NCBI GenBank assembly: GCA_041395505.1
Contig: JAWLAG010000001.1
Location: 1,550,001-1,614,000, forward strand
Source: Steroidobacteraceae bacterium
GTDB taxonomy: Bacteria > Pseudomonadota > Gammaproteobacteria > Steroidobacterales > Steroidobacteraceae
DNA: 64,000 nt
Reading direction: 5' to 3'
In this document: in pieces, positions 17,857 to 27,540 of the stretch
How the letters are laid out: each line of letters begins with the position of its first letter
Position numbering within the stretch: the first letter of the stretch is position 1
Translations under genes and position numbers: made by a program
The notes under the pieces: model-generated
Databases searched by the model: none
Seen by the model: the letters and a program-made list of their open reading frames with translations, nothing else
What the model was told of the DNA's origin: nothing

Positions 17857-20534
17857 GCGGCGCGCCGCCGATCGAGCGACTCGATGAGTGCCGTTCGCAG
17901 TCTTTCGGCTGCTGCCTCATCGAGCGGCTGCGCATTCTGGTCGGTTACGAAGAAAACATCCTCGGCGCGTTCGCCAACGGTCATGATCTTCGCGGCGAGG
18001 AGATCCATGCCCTGGTCCACCAGTACCCTGCCGACGTCGCACAGCAGCCCTGGCCGATCGCCAGCGATCAATTCCACGACAGAGCGGCGGTTGCGCGGAT
18101 CGCGGCTGATCGCAACCTGCGTTGGCGTGTGGAACATGCGTGCCTGGCGCGGTGCTCGCCTCGAGACAACGGGTGGCGCGTGATGCGGCGAGCGCAGCAG
18201 CCGGTCGAGCGCGCCCTGGATTTCGCGCTGACGGTCCGGGTCGCCCGTTGCACTGCCGTCGGCCTCGAGCACATGGTAGGCATCGATGCTGAAACCGTCG
18301 TGTGTCGGGGTGATCCGCGCATCCACGATGTTCAGCCCCAGCTGATCGAGTGCCGCTGTCGTGCGCGCGAAACCGTCGTAACTATGTGGTGCCAGCGTCA
18401 CGATCGAGGTCGTGCCGATTTCGGTCTCCGGGCGCACGGCGACGAATCCAGCGCTGTCGCGGTTGCCGTCCGCGAGGAGCAGCCGCGTGTGCCAGGCGAT
18501 CTCGTCGGGCGTGTGGCGCAGGAAGTAGGCCGTGGTCAGCCGACGCCAGGCGCCGTCTATCTGTTCGGGCGTCAATGCGGCCGCAGCCAGTTGCTGGCGC
18601 GCGGCCAACTGCGTCTCGGCTATGAGGTCTTCCTGGTCGATCGGGCTCTCGAGGCCGCGCCGCAGTGCGCGGCGAACCCGCAGATAGAACTCGTGGAACA
18701 GGGATTCCTTCCAGGAATTCCACAGCTTGGGGTTGGTGCCGCGAACATCGGCGCAGGTGAGCACATAGAGATAATCGAGATGCGACTCGTCGCCAACCTG
18801 ACGTGCAAACGCATTGATTACTTCCGGATCGCTGATGTCCTGCTTCTGCGCCGTCACCGACAACTGCAGATGATTGCGCACCAGCCAGGCAACCATGCGC
18901 GCGTCGTAGCGCGACATGCCTTGCTCGAGGCAGAATGACTCGGCATCGACGGCGCCGAGTTCCGAATGATCGCCGCCCCGACCCTTGGCAATGTCATGAA
19001 AGAGTGCCGCGAGGTAGGCGATCTCGGGCTTCGGCAATTTCTGCATGATCGCCGACACCTGCGGCAGTTCCTGGTCGTAGCGGCTCAGCGCGAGTCGACG
19101 CAGATTGCCAACGACGAACAACGTATGGGCGTCGACGGTATAGGCGTGGAACAGGTCATATTGCATGCGTCCCACGATGCGGCCAAACGCCGGGATGTAG
19201 CGCCCCAGCACGCCGTAACGATTCATGCGCCGCAGCTCGTGTGTGACGCCGACGGCGGCGCTCATGATCTCGAGGAACAGTCGATGGTGGCGGGGGTTCT
19301 GCCGGAATTCCTCGTCGATCAGCCACAGGTCCCTGGTCAGAGCGCGTATGGTGGCGGCGCGCACGCCGCGAATCTGGGGATTCGACTGCAGGATGAGGAA
19401 CAACTCGAGCATTGCCGAGGGCTGGCGCGCGAATACGTCGTCGTGCACGACCTCCAGGTACTGATTGCGCAGCTGGAAGCGGGAATTGACTGGCTGCGGC
19501 GGGCTGTCGTTGCTCAGAATCGCTTCGCGAAACAATTGCAGCAGCAATTCGTTCAGCAGACTGACTTCCATGACGGTGCGGTAGTAGCGCTGCATCAATT
19601 GTTCGACAGCGAGCGTGAAACTCGCGTCTTCGTAACCAAATACTTTGGCAAGGCGGATCTGGTTGTCGAACAGCAAGCGGTCCTCGCGCCGACCGGCGAG
19701 AAGGTGCAGACCGAAACGCACCTTCCACAGGAACGCCTGCGCCTGTTTCAATCGGCGCAGCTCCGCACCGGTCAGGAAACCCTGCGCGGCAAGATCATCG
19801 AGCGATTCGGCGGCGAAGTGACGCTTTGCAACCCAGGCAATCGTCTGAATGTCGCGCAATCCACCCGGTCCGGTCTTCACGTTGGGTTCGAGGTTGTAGG
19901 CCGTATCGTTGGCGCGCAGGTGCCGTTCGGCTTGCTCCTTGACCTTCGCCTCGAAGAATTCGTCGACCGGCCAGATATTGTCGGGACGCAACTTGCGATT
20001 CAGCTGCTCGTAAAGGTCGGCGCGTCCCTCGAGAAGCCGCGCCTCGATGAGTGTCGTCATCACGGTGACGTCCGCGCGGCATTGCTCTACACACTCATCG
20101 ACCGTGCGCACGGCATGGCCCACCTCAAGTCCGATGTCCCACAGGAAGGTAACGAATCGCTCAAGCGCCGCGCGCATCGCAGCCTCGGGTTCGTCGGCGA
20201 TCAATACGAGCAAGTCGATGTCGGATGCAGGTTGAAGTTCGCCGCGGCCATAGCCGCCAACGGCAACCAGGCAGGCAGCTGCGCCTTGCTCGCCGAGCAA
20301 GTGCCGCCAAGCCATCCCGACCAGCGTATCGACCAACGCGGCGCGAAGATGCACCAGATCCTCGATCGGTTCATCGGCGTAGTAGCGTTCGCCGAGTTCC
20401 GCCTGCGCCTGCAGCAGGGCTTCGCGATATTGACTTGCCTCGGCAGTTGGCAGCTTCTCACGAAGTCGCGCGAGCAGCGGCCACGGGGGCAGGGCGAATG
20501 AGCGAACTTGCGTCTCGGTGGCCGGCACGCTCAT
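17853..20534 (-). CDS. glnD: Bifunctional PII uridylyltransferase / uridylyl-removing enzyme GlnD
   Basis: The 893-residue protein matches the family length. Domains in order are the nucleotidyltransferase domain with GGYGRGELQPASDIDLLVL (about 92-110), a linker, the HD hydrolase domain with AALFHDIAKGRGGDHSE (about 490-505), and two C-terminal ACT domains (about 690-780 and 800-885). It uridylylates PII at low glutamine and deuridylylates it at high glutamine. Two long open frames on the opposite strand (17778-18938 and 18966-20501) are codon shadows. Confidence 0.96.
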   Translation of the reverse strand: MSVPATETQVRSFALPPWPLLARLREKLPTAEASQYREALLQAQAELGERYYADEPIEDLVHLRAALVDTLVGMAWRHLLGEQGAAACLVAVGGYGRGELQPASDIDLLVLIADEPEAAMRAALERFVTFLWDIGLEVGHAVRTVDECVEQCRADVTVMTTLIEARLLEGRADLYEQLNRKLRPDNIWPVDEFFEAKVKEQAERHLRANDTAYNLEPNVKTGPGGLRDIQTIAWVAKRHFAAESLDDLAAQGFLTGAELRRLKQAQAFLWKVRFGLHLLAGRREDRLLFDNQIRLAKVFGYEDASFTLAVEQLMQRYYRTVMEVSLLNELLLQLFREAILSNDSPPQPVNSRFQLRNQYLEVVHDDVFARQPSAMLELFLILQSNPQIRGVRAATIRALTRDLWLIDEEFRQNPRHHRLFLEIMSAAVGVTHELRRMNRYGVLGRYIPAFGRIVGRMQYDLFHAYTVDAHTLFVVGNLRRLALSRYDQELPQVSAIMQKLPKPEIAYLAALFHDIAKGRGGDHSELGAVDAESFCLEQGMSRYDARMVAWLVRNHLQLSVTAQKQDISDPEVINAFARQVGDESHLDYLYVLTCADVRGTNPKLWNSWKESLFHEFYLRVRRALRRGLESPIDQEDLIAETQLAARQQLAAAALTPEQIDGAWRRLTTAYFLRHTPDEIAWHTRLLLADGNRDSAGFVAVRPETEIGTTSIVTLAPHSYDGFARTTAALDQLGLNIVDARITPTHDGFSIDAYHVLEADGSATGDPDRQREIQGALDRLLRSPHHAPPVVSRRAPRQARMFHTPTQVAISRDPRNRRSVVELIAGDRPGLLCDVGRVLVDQGMDLLAAKIMTVGERAEDVFFVTDQNAQPLDEAAAERLRTALIESLDRRRAA

Positions 20535-21304
20535 GCGCGCGCACGCGCCGCGGCGCCAAGTGTCAGAACCTCATAACCCTGGTCGGTGACGAGTATCGTG
20601 TGTTCCCATTGCGCTGACAGCGAATGGTCCTTGGTGACGACGGTCCAGCCGTCGTTCAGCAGTTTGACGTGCCGTTTGCCCGCGTTGATCATCGGTTCGA
20701 TCGTGAACGTCATGCCGGCCTGCAATTCGACGCCGGTTCCGGGCGTGCCGTAATGCAACACCTGTGGATCCTCGTGATAGACCCTGCCGATGCCGTGGCC
20801 GCAGTACTCGCGAACGACGGAGTAACCGGCGGCTTCTGCAAAGCGCTGGATCGCGTGACCAATGTCGCCGAGGTGCGCACCGGGACGAACGGTTTCGATG
20901 CCACGCCACATCGAGTCGAAACACACTTCGACGAGCCGGCGAGCCTGTATGCCCGACTTGCCCACGAAGTACATGCGGCTCGTATCGCCGTGAAAGCCAT
21001 CGCTGATGACGGTGACGTCGACGTTGACGATATCGCCGTCTTTCAGCCGCTTTTCATTGGGTATGCCGTGGCAGACGACGTGGTTGACCGACGTGCATAT
21101 CGTCTTGGGAAAGCCCCGGTAATTGAGATTGGCCGGAATTGTTCCCTGGGTGTTGACGATGTAGTCGTGGCAGATCTGGTCGATATCCTCGGTGCTGGCT
21201 CCCGGCTGGATGTGCTCGCCGATCATGTCCAGGACCTCGGCCGCGAGGCGCCCCGCGATGCGCATTTTCTCCTGCTCTGGAGCCGATTTGATGGTTATGG
21301 TCAT
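20531..21304 (-). CDS. map: Methionine aminopeptidase, type I
   Basis: The 257-residue enzyme removes N-terminal methionine from nascent proteins. Metal ligands and catalytic histidines are in VNVDVTVISDGFHGDTSRMYFVG-type, CGHGIGRVYHEDP and TIEPMINAG blocks. It is divergent from rpsB, the classical arrangement in gammaproteobacteria, with a 196-base gap. It heads the operon map-glnD-dapC-dapD and its stop overlaps the glnD start by 4 bases. Confidence 0.96.
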   Translation of the reverse strand: MTITIKSAPEQEKMRIAGRLAAEVLDMIGEHIQPGASTEDIDQICHDYIVNTQGTIPANLNYRGFPKTICTSVNHVVCHGIPNEKRLKDGDIVNVDVTVISDGFHGDTSRMYFVGKSGIQARRLVEVCFDSMWRGIETVRPGAHLGDIGHAIQRFAEAAGYSVVREYCGHGIGRVYHEDPQVLHYGTPGTGVELQAGMTFTIEPMINAGKRHVKLLNDGWTVVTKDHSLSAQWEHTILVTDQGYEVLTLGAAARARA

Positions 21305-21342
21305 GGGGCGGCGCGGCTCTGTCGCGGGGGCAGCGTAAGGCG

Positions 21343-21371
21343 TTGTTCTGACGGAAACTTCATGGTATAAA
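21343..21371 (+). promoter_or_regulatory. Promoter of rpsB-tsf
   Basis: TTGTTC (21343-21348) and TATAAA (21366-21371) are separated by exactly 17 bases, and TGG directly before the TATAAA makes an extended minus-10. The following GCGCGGCC is a G+C-rich discriminator, which is typical of ribosomal promoters under stringent control by ppGpp. Transcription would start near 21378, giving a leader of about 120 bases. Confidence 0.7.
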
Positions 21372-21400
21372 GCGCGGCCTTTTTTGGCAATTAATCCACA

Positions 21401-21468
21401 CGCGTACTGGCTTTTTACCCCCGCGACTGGGTGTTCGGCGCGAGCCGAATGGTCCGGGGAAGTACGCG
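21401..21468 (+). promoter_or_regulatory. Structured 5' leader of rpsB, probable S2 autoregulatory element
   Basis: CGCGTACT (21401-21408) pairs perfectly with AGTACGCG (21461-21468). Inside it CCCC can pair with GGGG at 21456-21459, and TTCGGC-GCGA-GCCGAA (21434-21449) forms a six-pair stem closed by a GNRA-type tetraloop. In E. coli the rpsB leader is bound by S2 to repress rpsB-tsf; the position and fold agree, but equivalence of the individual elements is inferred. Confidence 0.6.
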
Positions 21469-21500
21469 GAGGCTCAACCCTGCAAAGGAGTTCTCATATC

Positions 21501-22535
21501 ATGGCCAGCGTGTCCATGCGGCAGATGCTGGAAGCGGGTGTCCATTTCGGCCATCAGACCCGTTTCTGGAACCCGAAGATGTCGCAATTCATCTTCGGCG
21601 AACGCAACAAGATCCACATCATCAATCTCGAGAAGACGCAGCCGCTGATGACGGCGGCGATGACTTTCGTGAAGGACATCGTCGCCGATGGCGGCACAGT
21701 GCTGTTCGTCGGCACGAAGCGTTCGGCGCGCGACGCGATCGCCAAGGAAGCCGGCCGCGCGGGCATGCCTTTCGTCAACCAGCGCTGGCTCGGCGGCATG
21801 CTCACCAACTTTAAGACCATACGCCAGTCGATCAAGCGACTGACAGAACTCGAACAGTTGCGCGAGACTGGCGCTCTCGAGAAACGCGGCAAGAAAGAGG
21901 CAACGCAGTTGCGCCGCGAGATGGTCAAGCTGGAGCGCAGCCTCGGCGGCATTAAGGAAATGGAATCGCTTCCCGATGCGTTGTTCGTCGTCGATGTTGG
22001 GCACGAGCGCATCGCGATCGCCGAGGCGCGCAAGCTCGGCATCCCGGTCGTGGCGATCGTCGATACCAACTGCACACCGGACGGTGTCGATTTCGTCGTG
22101 CCCGGTAATGACGATGCCATGCGCGCCATCCAGCTCTATGCCAACTCGGTCGCCGAGGCAGTGCTCGAGGGCAAGGCCGCCGTACCGCGGCTTGCGGCCA
22201 CGGAAGACGAGTTCGTGGAGCTCGACGAGGAAGGCCGGCCGAAGCGCAAGGCAGCGCGCGGCAAGCCGCGACGCGAGGCTGCCGTTCGCAGCAAGAAACC
22301 CCCGGTGCGCCGCAAGGCAGCGGCACCAACAGCGGCCGCTGCCGCTGCAGATCCTGCGGCCGCCGCAGCGGTGGCGCCTGCACCGGATGCCGACGCGGGT
22401 GAGGGCGCCGCGATCGACCTGGCTGACGATGGACTCGACGATGACGCCGATGCCGGCGATGCCGCCGACCAGCGCAAGCGCAGCACGGCACCGCGCGGCC
22501 GCGGCCGTGCTGGCGCGAAAACCGACGGAGACTGA
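21501..22535 (+). CDS. rpsB: 30S ribosomal protein S2 with a long C-terminal extension
   Basis: The start at ATG 21501 is set by AAAGGAG at 21484-21490 and by the family N-terminus [18 protein letters not shown]. Residues 1 to about 242 match S2 over its whole normal length (E. coli 241). A tail of about 100 residues follows: first basic ([15 protein letters not shown]), then Ala/Pro-rich, then acidic (Asp-rich), then basic again ([16 protein letters not shown]). The tail is low complexity and is not part of the usual fold. The stop is three bases before tsf. Confidence 0.95.
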   Translation: MASVSMRQMLEAGVHFGHQTRFWNPKMSQFIFGERNKIHIINLEKTQPLMTAAMTFVKDIVADGGTVLFVGTKRSARDAIAKEAGRAGMPFVNQRWLGGMLTNFKTIRQSIKRLTELEQLRETGALEKRGKKEATQLRREMVKLERSLGGIKEMESLPDALFVVDVGHERIAIAEARKLGIPVVAIVDTNCTPDGVDFVVPGNDDAMRAIQLYANSVAEAVLEGKAAVPRLAATEDEFVELDEEGRPKRKAARGKPRREAAVRSKKPPVRRKAAAPTAAAAAADPAAAAAVAPAPDADAGEGAAIDLADDGLDDDADAGDAADQRKRSTAPRGRGRAGAKTDGD

Positions 22536-22538
22536 GCG

Positions 22539-23423
22539 GTGGAAATTTCGGCACATAAGGTCAAGGAACTTCGCGAGCGTACCGGCGCCGGGATGATGGA
22601 GTGCAAGAAAGCGCTCATCGAGAGTGGCGGCGATGCGGATGCTGCGGCCGAACTGATGCGCAAGCAGGGTCTGGCCAAGGCGGACAAGAAAGCTGCGCGC
22701 GTAGCGGCCGAAGGCACGATCGCGCTGGCACGCGATGAGCAGTCGAAGGCGGCGGCGATCGTAGAAATCAATTGCGAGACCGACTTCGTGGCCCGTGGCG
22801 ATGATTTTCGGGAATTCAGCGATGCGGTAGCGGCCAGTGCGCTCGCCAATCCGCATTCAGCGGCCGAACAACTCTCGGATGCCAAGCTGGCGGATGGCAC
22901 GACCATCGATGCGCGACGACGCGAGTTGATTGCGAAAATCGGCGAGAACATCACCGTACGCAGGGCTGCTCGCCTCAAGGCGCCGACTCATCTCGGCGCT
23001 TACCTGCATGGCACACGCATCGGCGCGCTGGTCGCCGTCGAAGGCGGCGATGCGCAGCTCGCACACGATCTGGCCATGCACGTGGCGGCAAGCCGGCCGC
23101 GGTATGTGGCCGTTTCCGATGTGCCGGAGGCGGAAGTCGCAAAAGAACGAGAGATCCTGCTGGAGCAGGCCCGCAACGAAGGAAAACCGGCGGAAATCGT
23201 CGCGAAAATGGTGGAAGGCCGTTTGCGCAAGAATCTGGCCGAGCAGGTCCTGCTTGGCCAGCCATTCGTCAAAGACCCCGACCAGACTGTCGAGAAGCTC
23301 CTGAAGGCCGCTGCTGCCAAAGTCGTTGGCTTCGAGCGATTTGAAGTCGGCGCCGGTATAGAGAAAGCACAGAGCGATTTCGTTGCCGAAGTCATGTCCC
23401 AGGTAAAAAGCAGCGGCGGCTGA
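22539..23423 (+). CDS. tsf: Translation elongation factor Ts
   Basis: This 294-residue protein exchanges GDP for GTP on EF-Tu. The N-terminal block [19 protein letters not shown] and the [14 protein letters not shown] motif that contacts EF-Tu are present, and the length is normal. The start is a GTG only three bases after the rpsB stop, with CGGAG inside the S2 tail coding region as ribosome-binding site, so S2 and EF-Ts translation are coupled. Confidence 0.96.
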   Translation: MEISAHKVKELRERTGAGMMECKKALIESGGDADAAAELMRKQGLAKADKKAARVAAEGTIALARDEQSKAAAIVEINCETDFVARGDDFREFSDAVAASALANPHSAAEQLSDAKLADGTTIDARRRELIAKIGENITVRRAARLKAPTHLGAYLHGTRIGALVAVEGGDAQLAHDLAMHVAASRPRYVAVSDVPEAEVAKEREILLEQARNEGKPAEIVAKMVEGRLRKNLAEQVLLGQPFVKDPDQTVEKLLKAAAAKVVGFERFEVGAGIEKAQSDFVAEVMSQVKSSGG

Positions 23424-23467
23424 ATCATGGGCAACAGCCAACGGTTTCCGATCGTGCGGTCGTGCAC

Positions 23468-24196
23468 ATGACCGAATCCGTCGGCCCCCGATATCGCAGG
23501 ATGCTCGTCAAGCTCTCCGGCGAGGCGTTGATGGGGCGGGGGGACTACGGCATCGATCCGGCGGTGATCCGCCGCATCGCGGGCGAAATCAAGCAACTCG
23601 TGGAACTACCAACCCAGGTCGCGCTGGTAATCGGTGGTGGCAACATCTTTCGCGGCGCAGGCCTGGCGCGCGCCGGCATGGATCGTGTCACGGCGGATCA
23701 GATGGGCATGCTCGCCACGGTGATGAACGCGCTCGCGATGCAGGATGCACTCGAGTCGCTGGGCGTGCATGCCAGGGTCATGTCGGCGATCCGTATCAAC
23801 GAGGTGTGCGAGGACTATATCCGCCGTCGCGCGGTGCGCCATCTGGAGAAGGGCCGCGTCGTGATATTCGCGGCCGGTACCGGCAATCCATTCTTTACGA
23901 CCGACACAGCTGCCTCGCTGCGCGCGATCGAAATCGATGCCGATGTACTGATCAAGGCGACCAAGGTCAATGGCGTCTATTCGGCCGACCCGGTACACAA
24001 CCCGAATGCTACGCACTATGCGCGTCTGACCTTCGACACCGTGCTCAGCGATCGGCTCGAAGTCATGGACGCAACGGCCATCGTCATGTGCCGGGACAAC
24101 AATCTGCGGCTGCAAATCTACAACCTGAATACGCCGGGCGACCTGATACGCATTGCGCGTGGCGAAGCCGTTGGTACCATCGTCACCCGTGAATGA
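23468..24196 (+). CDS. pyrH: UMP kinase
   Basis: The 242-residue enzyme phosphorylates UMP to UDP in pyrimidine nucleotide synthesis. The amino-acid kinase fold motifs [21 protein letters not shown] and the nucleotide-binding [16 protein letters not shown] are all present. GTG 23462 is an alternative start two codons earlier. It follows tsf by 44 bases and precedes frr in the standard rpsB-tsf-pyrH-frr order. Confidence 0.96.
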   Translation: MTESVGPRYRRMLVKLSGEALMGRGDYGIDPAVIRRIAGEIKQLVELPTQVALVIGGGNIFRGAGLARAGMDRVTADQMGMLATVMNALAMQDALESLGVHARVMSAIRINEVCEDYIRRRAVRHLEKGRVVIFAAGTGNPFFTTDTAASLRAIEIDADVLIKATKVNGVYSADPVHNPNATHYARLTFDTVLSDRLEVMDATAIVMCRDNNLRLQIYNLNTPGDLIRIARGEAVGTIVTRE

Positions 24197-24230
24197 ATAC
24201 TGACGGGCGAGGCCTGGACGGGGGCATGAG

Positions 24231-24788
24231 ATGATCGAAGAAACCTTGCAGGATACGGCGCAGCGCATGCACAAGTGCGTGCAGAGCTTTCAGTCGGACT
24301 TGAAGAAAATGCGCACCGGCCGGGCACACCCGAGTCTGGTCGAACATTTGAAGGTCGACTACTACGGTTCCGATGTGCCGCTGCAGCAAATTGCGAATAT
24401 CTCCGTCGAAGATGCCCGCACTTTGACGATCGCGCCCTATGAGAAGAACATCGTGCCGGCGGTCGAGAAGGCGATCATGAAGTCAGATCTGGGCCTGACG
24501 CCCATGACCGCAGGCCAGATCATCCGCATTCCATTGCCGCCGCTTACCGAGGAACGTCGGCGCGACATTACCAAGGTCGTCAAGCAGGACGCCGAGAATG
24601 CTCGCGTCGCAGTGCGCAGTGTCCGACGCGAAGCGATGACCGACGTCAAGGAGTATCTCAAGGAGAAGATGATCTCTCAGGACGACGAGAAGCGGGCGGA
24701 AGGCGAAATCCAGAAGCTGACCGACAAATTCGTGGCCGAGGTCGACAACCTGCTCGCGGCCAAAGAAAAGGAAATAATGCAGGTTTGA
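24231..24788 (+). CDS. frr: Ribosome recycling factor
   Basis: The 185-residue protein has the family length and the two-domain hallmark sequences KMRTGRAHPSLVEHL near the N-terminus and RREAMTDVKEYLKE in the C-terminal helix. With EF-G it splits post-termination ribosomes. A GGACGGGGG purine-rich stretch before the ATG acts as ribosome-binding site. Confidence 0.96.
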   Translation: MIEETLQDTAQRMHKCVQSFQSDLKKMRTGRAHPSLVEHLKVDYYGSDVPLQQIANISVEDARTLTIAPYEKNIVPAVEKAIMKSDLGLTPMTAGQIIRIPLPPLTEERRRDITKVVKQDAENARVAVRSVRREAMTDVKEYLKEKMISQDDEKRAEGEIQKLTDKFVAEVDNLLAAKEKEIMQV

Positions 24789-24816
24789 TCCTGCATTGGT
24801 GCAGGACTGCCTCAGT

Positions 24817-25545
24817 ATGACTGTGCCACGCCATCTGGCGATCATCATGGACGGCAATGGGCGCTGGGCCGAGCAGCGCAATCGCGACCGCAGCCTGGGC
24901 CATGAGGCGGGAATCGCGCCGGTGAGAATGTGCGTCGAGGAGTGCATACGCCGCGGCGTCGGTGCACTGACGCTCTTTGCGTTCTCCAGCGAGAACTGGC
25001 AGCGCCCGCAGGATGAAGTGACGGCACTGATGTCACTGTTCATCAGCTCCCTGGAAATGGAGCTGCCCAAACTGCACGAGAACGGCGTCAAACTTCGCTT
25101 CATCGGCGAGCGTGACCGGCTCGATGACGATCTGCGCGCGCGAATCGGGGCGGCCGAGCAGCATACGGCGGCGAACCGGCGTCTTGAGCTGCAGGTTGCG
25201 TTGAGCTATGGCGGTCGCTGGGACATCGCCCGGGCGGCGCGCCGCCTGGCGGAGGATGTGAGCGCCGGCAGGATACGCAGCACGGAGATCGATGAGTCGG
25301 CGCTCGCGACGCGCCTCTCGCTCGCGGGTCTTCCGGATCCCGATCTTTTCATTCGCACCGGCGGCGAGCATCGCATCAGCAACTTCCTCCTCTGGAACCT
25401 CGCCTACAGCGAGCTGTGGTTCACCGATACCCTGTGGCCGGATTTCTCGGTCGCCGACATCGACCAGGCCTTTGCAAACTTCACCGCCAGGCAGCGCCGA
25501 TTCGGAATGACCGGCGCGCAACTTCGCGGAGCCACCAGTGCTTAA
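24817..25545 (+). CDS. uppS: Undecaprenyl diphosphate synthase
   Basis: The cis-prenyltransferase motif HLAIIMDGNGRWAEQR sits at the N-terminus and the C-terminal DPDLFIRTGGEHRISNFLLWN block is complete. The product, 242 residues from ATG 24817, makes the C55 lipid carrier for peptidoglycan and lipopolysaccharide. A frame opening at TTG 24796 adds seven residues. The candidate Shine-Dalgarno AGGA (24803-24806) partly lies in a small hairpin, CCTGCA-TTGG-TGCAGG (24790-24805), that could limit initiation. It overlaps cdsA by 8 bases. Confidence 0.95.
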   Translation: MTVPRHLAIIMDGNGRWAEQRNRDRSLGHEAGIAPVRMCVEECIRRGVGALTLFAFSSENWQRPQDEVTALMSLFISSLEMELPKLHENGVKLRFIGERDRLDDDLRARIGAAEQHTAANRRLELQVALSYGGRWDIARAARRLAEDVSAGRIRSTEIDESALATRLSLAGLPDPDLFIRTGGEHRISNFLLWNLAYSELWFTDTLWPDFSVADIDQAFANFTARQRRFGMTGAQLRGATSA

Positions 25546-26341
25546 GGCACGGGTATTGAGCGCATTGGTGTTTGGCGCCGTGGTCCTCGCGGTGCTGTTT
25601 GCGCTGCCGTCGACTGCAGCACTTGCGCTGCTGCTCGCCATCATGGCGGTGGCCGGCTGGGAGTGGTCGGGGCTGGTCTGGGGCTCGCGGCGCGCGATTC
25701 GAGTCGCATATTCGATCGCCGTGGTTGCGCTGTGCCTTGGCCTGCCGCTGCTCGTACCGAGCCGCATCGGTGTCGATGTTTTCTTGGTGACCGCATTGCT
25801 CTGGTGGATATGCGCCTTCGCATGGGTGACGCTGCGGCCAGGCTGGACCCCCGTGCCATTGGCGGTCGTGGCGGGGCTTCTCGTCCTGGTGCCGGCGTGG
25901 CTAGCGCTGCGATGGCTCCTCTCCTGCGAACAAGGCGCGCAGTGGATACTGTTCTGCCTCCTGATCATGGTTGCAGCCGATAGCGGTGCGTTTTTCGCCG
26001 GACGGCATTTTGGCCGCGTCAAGCTCGCCCCGCTGGTATCGCCGAACAAAACCTGGGAAGGCGTCATGGGCGGCGTATTGCTTGCCTGCATGGTTGCCAT
26101 CGCCGGCGCCTGGTGGTTCGACGTGGCGACGTCACAGCTCCTCCTCGTGAGTGTCGCGGCGGTGTGTTTCAGTATTGTCGGCGACCTGCTCGAGAGCATG
26201 TTCAAGCGCGCCGCCGGCGTTAAAGACAGCGGTCGCCTGCTGCCCGGACATGGCGGTATCCTGGATCGTATCGACAGCCTTACAGCCGGCGCGCCCGCAC
26301 TGGTGGCGGGCCTGCGCTTGCTCGGAGTCCTGCAGCCATGA
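25538..26341 (+). CDS. cdsA: Phosphatidate cytidylyltransferase
   Basis: The 267-residue integral membrane protein has about seven to eight hydrophobic segments and the CDP-diglyceride synthetase signature KDSGRLLPGHGGILDRIDS near the C-terminus; SPNKTWEGVMGG is also conserved. It makes CDP-diacylglycerol for phospholipids. Translation starts at a GTG inside the end of uppS and the stop overlaps dxr as ATGA. Confidence 0.95.
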   Translation: MLKARVLSALVFGAVVLAVLFALPSTAALALLLAIMAVAGWEWSGLVWGSRRAIRVAYSIAVVALCLGLPLLVPSRIGVDVFLVTALLWWICAFAWVTLRPGWTPVPLAVVAGLLVLVPAWLALRWLLSCEQGAQWILFCLLIMVAADSGAFFAGRHFGRVKLAPLVSPNKTWEGVMGGVLLACMVAIAGAWWFDVATSQLLLVSVAAVCFSIVGDLLESMFKRAAGVKDSGRLLPGHGGILDRIDSLTAGAPALVAGLRLLGVLQP

Positions 26342-27540
26342 GACGCGTGACGATCCTCGGATCCACGGGCAGCATCGGCGAGAACACGCTCGATGTCCTG
26401 TCCCGTCATCGGGACCGATTCGAAGTCCATGCGCTCGCGGCGCATCGAAACCACCAGCGGCTCCTGCAGCAATGCCTGACCTGGCGCCCTGCCGTGGCCG
26501 TACTCGGCGACCCGGCTGCTGCCGCCAAGCTCGAGCAAGGGGTTCGCGCCGCGAAGCTGCCGACCGAAGTCTGCACCGGCGCGGCAGCGTTGGATGCGAT
26601 CGCAGCAGATCCATCGGTGAGCGATGTCATGGCGGCCATCGTCGGGGCAGCGGGACTCGAGTCGACGCTTGCGGCGGCACGCAGCGGCAAACGATTGCTG
26701 CTTGCGAACAAGGAAGCGCTGGTCATGTCAGGCAGCCTGTTGCTCGAAGCAGTTCGAGCAAGTGGCGCAACACTGATTCCCATCGACAGCGAGCACAACG
26801 CAATTTTTCAATGCCTCACGCCAAGCGCGACGCCAGGACGGCGTCCTGCGGGTGTGCGGCGCATTCTGCTGACAGCCTCAGGTGGACCATTCCGATCGGT
26901 CGAAGCCGCCGCGTTGGTCAGCGTGACGCCGCAGATGGCCTGTGCTCACCCGAATTGGAGCATGGGGCGCAAGATCTCGGTCGACTCAGCGACCCTCATG
27001 AACAAAGGCCTGGAACTGATCGAAGCGTGCCTGCTGTTCGGTCTCGGCAGCGAGGAGGTCGAGGTGCTGGTGCATCCGCAAAGCATCGTGCATTCGCTGG
27101 TCGAGTATCAGGACGGGTCCGTGCTGGCCGAACTCGCCGCACCCGATATGCGTATTCCCATTGCTCACGCTCTGGCCTGGCCGGCGCGCATGAATGCCGG
27201 GGCCGATTTCCTTGATCTCGTGAAGATCGGTAAACTCGAGTTCGAAGCGCCCGACTTCGCGCGGTTTCCGGCGCTGGGGCTGGCACTCGCCGCGGCGCGC
27301 GCGGGCGGAACCGCACCGGCAGCACTCAATGCGTCGAACGAAATCGCGGTGCAGGCATTTCTGGATGGCCGGGTGAACTTTCCGGGGATCCCTGGAGTCA
27401 TTGAATCAGTCATGACAACAATAGAAATTGGCCCGGTCTCAGGCCTCGACCACGTGCGTGAAATTGATGCGCGCGCGCGACAACTGGCCAGGGCTGCGAT
27501 CGGTACCGACAGGTTGCGGACGGAGGCGCGCAGCGCGTGA
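26338..27540 (+). CDS. dxr: 1-deoxy-D-xylulose 5-phosphate reductoisomerase
   Basis: This 400-residue enzyme begins with the NADPH-binding GSTGSIGENTLDV, followed by LLANKEALVMSG, the substrate loop IDSEHNAIFQC and the metal-site helix SVDSATLMNKGLELIEA. It catalyses the committed step of the MEP isoprenoid pathway. The same window also encodes the later steps IspD and IspF as one fused gene at 46240. It overlaps cdsA and rseP by 4 bases each. Confidence 0.97.
   Translation: MRRVTILGSTGSIGENTLDVLSRHRDRFEVHALAAHRNHQRLLQQCLTWRPAVAVLGDPAAAAKLEQGVRAAKLPTEVCTGAAALDAIAADPSVSDVMAAIVGAAGLESTLAAARSGKRLLLANKEALVMSGSLLLEAVRASGATLIPIDSEHNAIFQCLTPSATPGRRPAGVRRILLTASGGPFRSVEAAALVSVTPQMACAHPNWSMGRKISVDSATLMNKGLELIEACLLFGLGSEEVEVLVHPQSIVHSLVEYQDGSVLAELAAPDMRIPIAHALAWPARMNAGADFLDLVKIGKLEFEAPDFARFPALGLALAAARAGGTAPAALNASNEIAVQAFLDGRVNFPGIPGVIESVMTTIEIGPVSGLDHVREIDARARQLARAAIGTDRLRTEARSA

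Noticed and set aside
17778..20501. Two long open frames antisense to glnD (17778-18938 and 18966-20501)
   Set aside because: Their products have no family motifs and they mirror the codon pattern of glnD, whose domains are complete; this is common in high-GC DNA.
21474..22856. A 460-codon open frame antisense to rpsB and tsf
   Set aside because: It covers the S2 gene, its promoter-proximal region and tsf start; no domain features.
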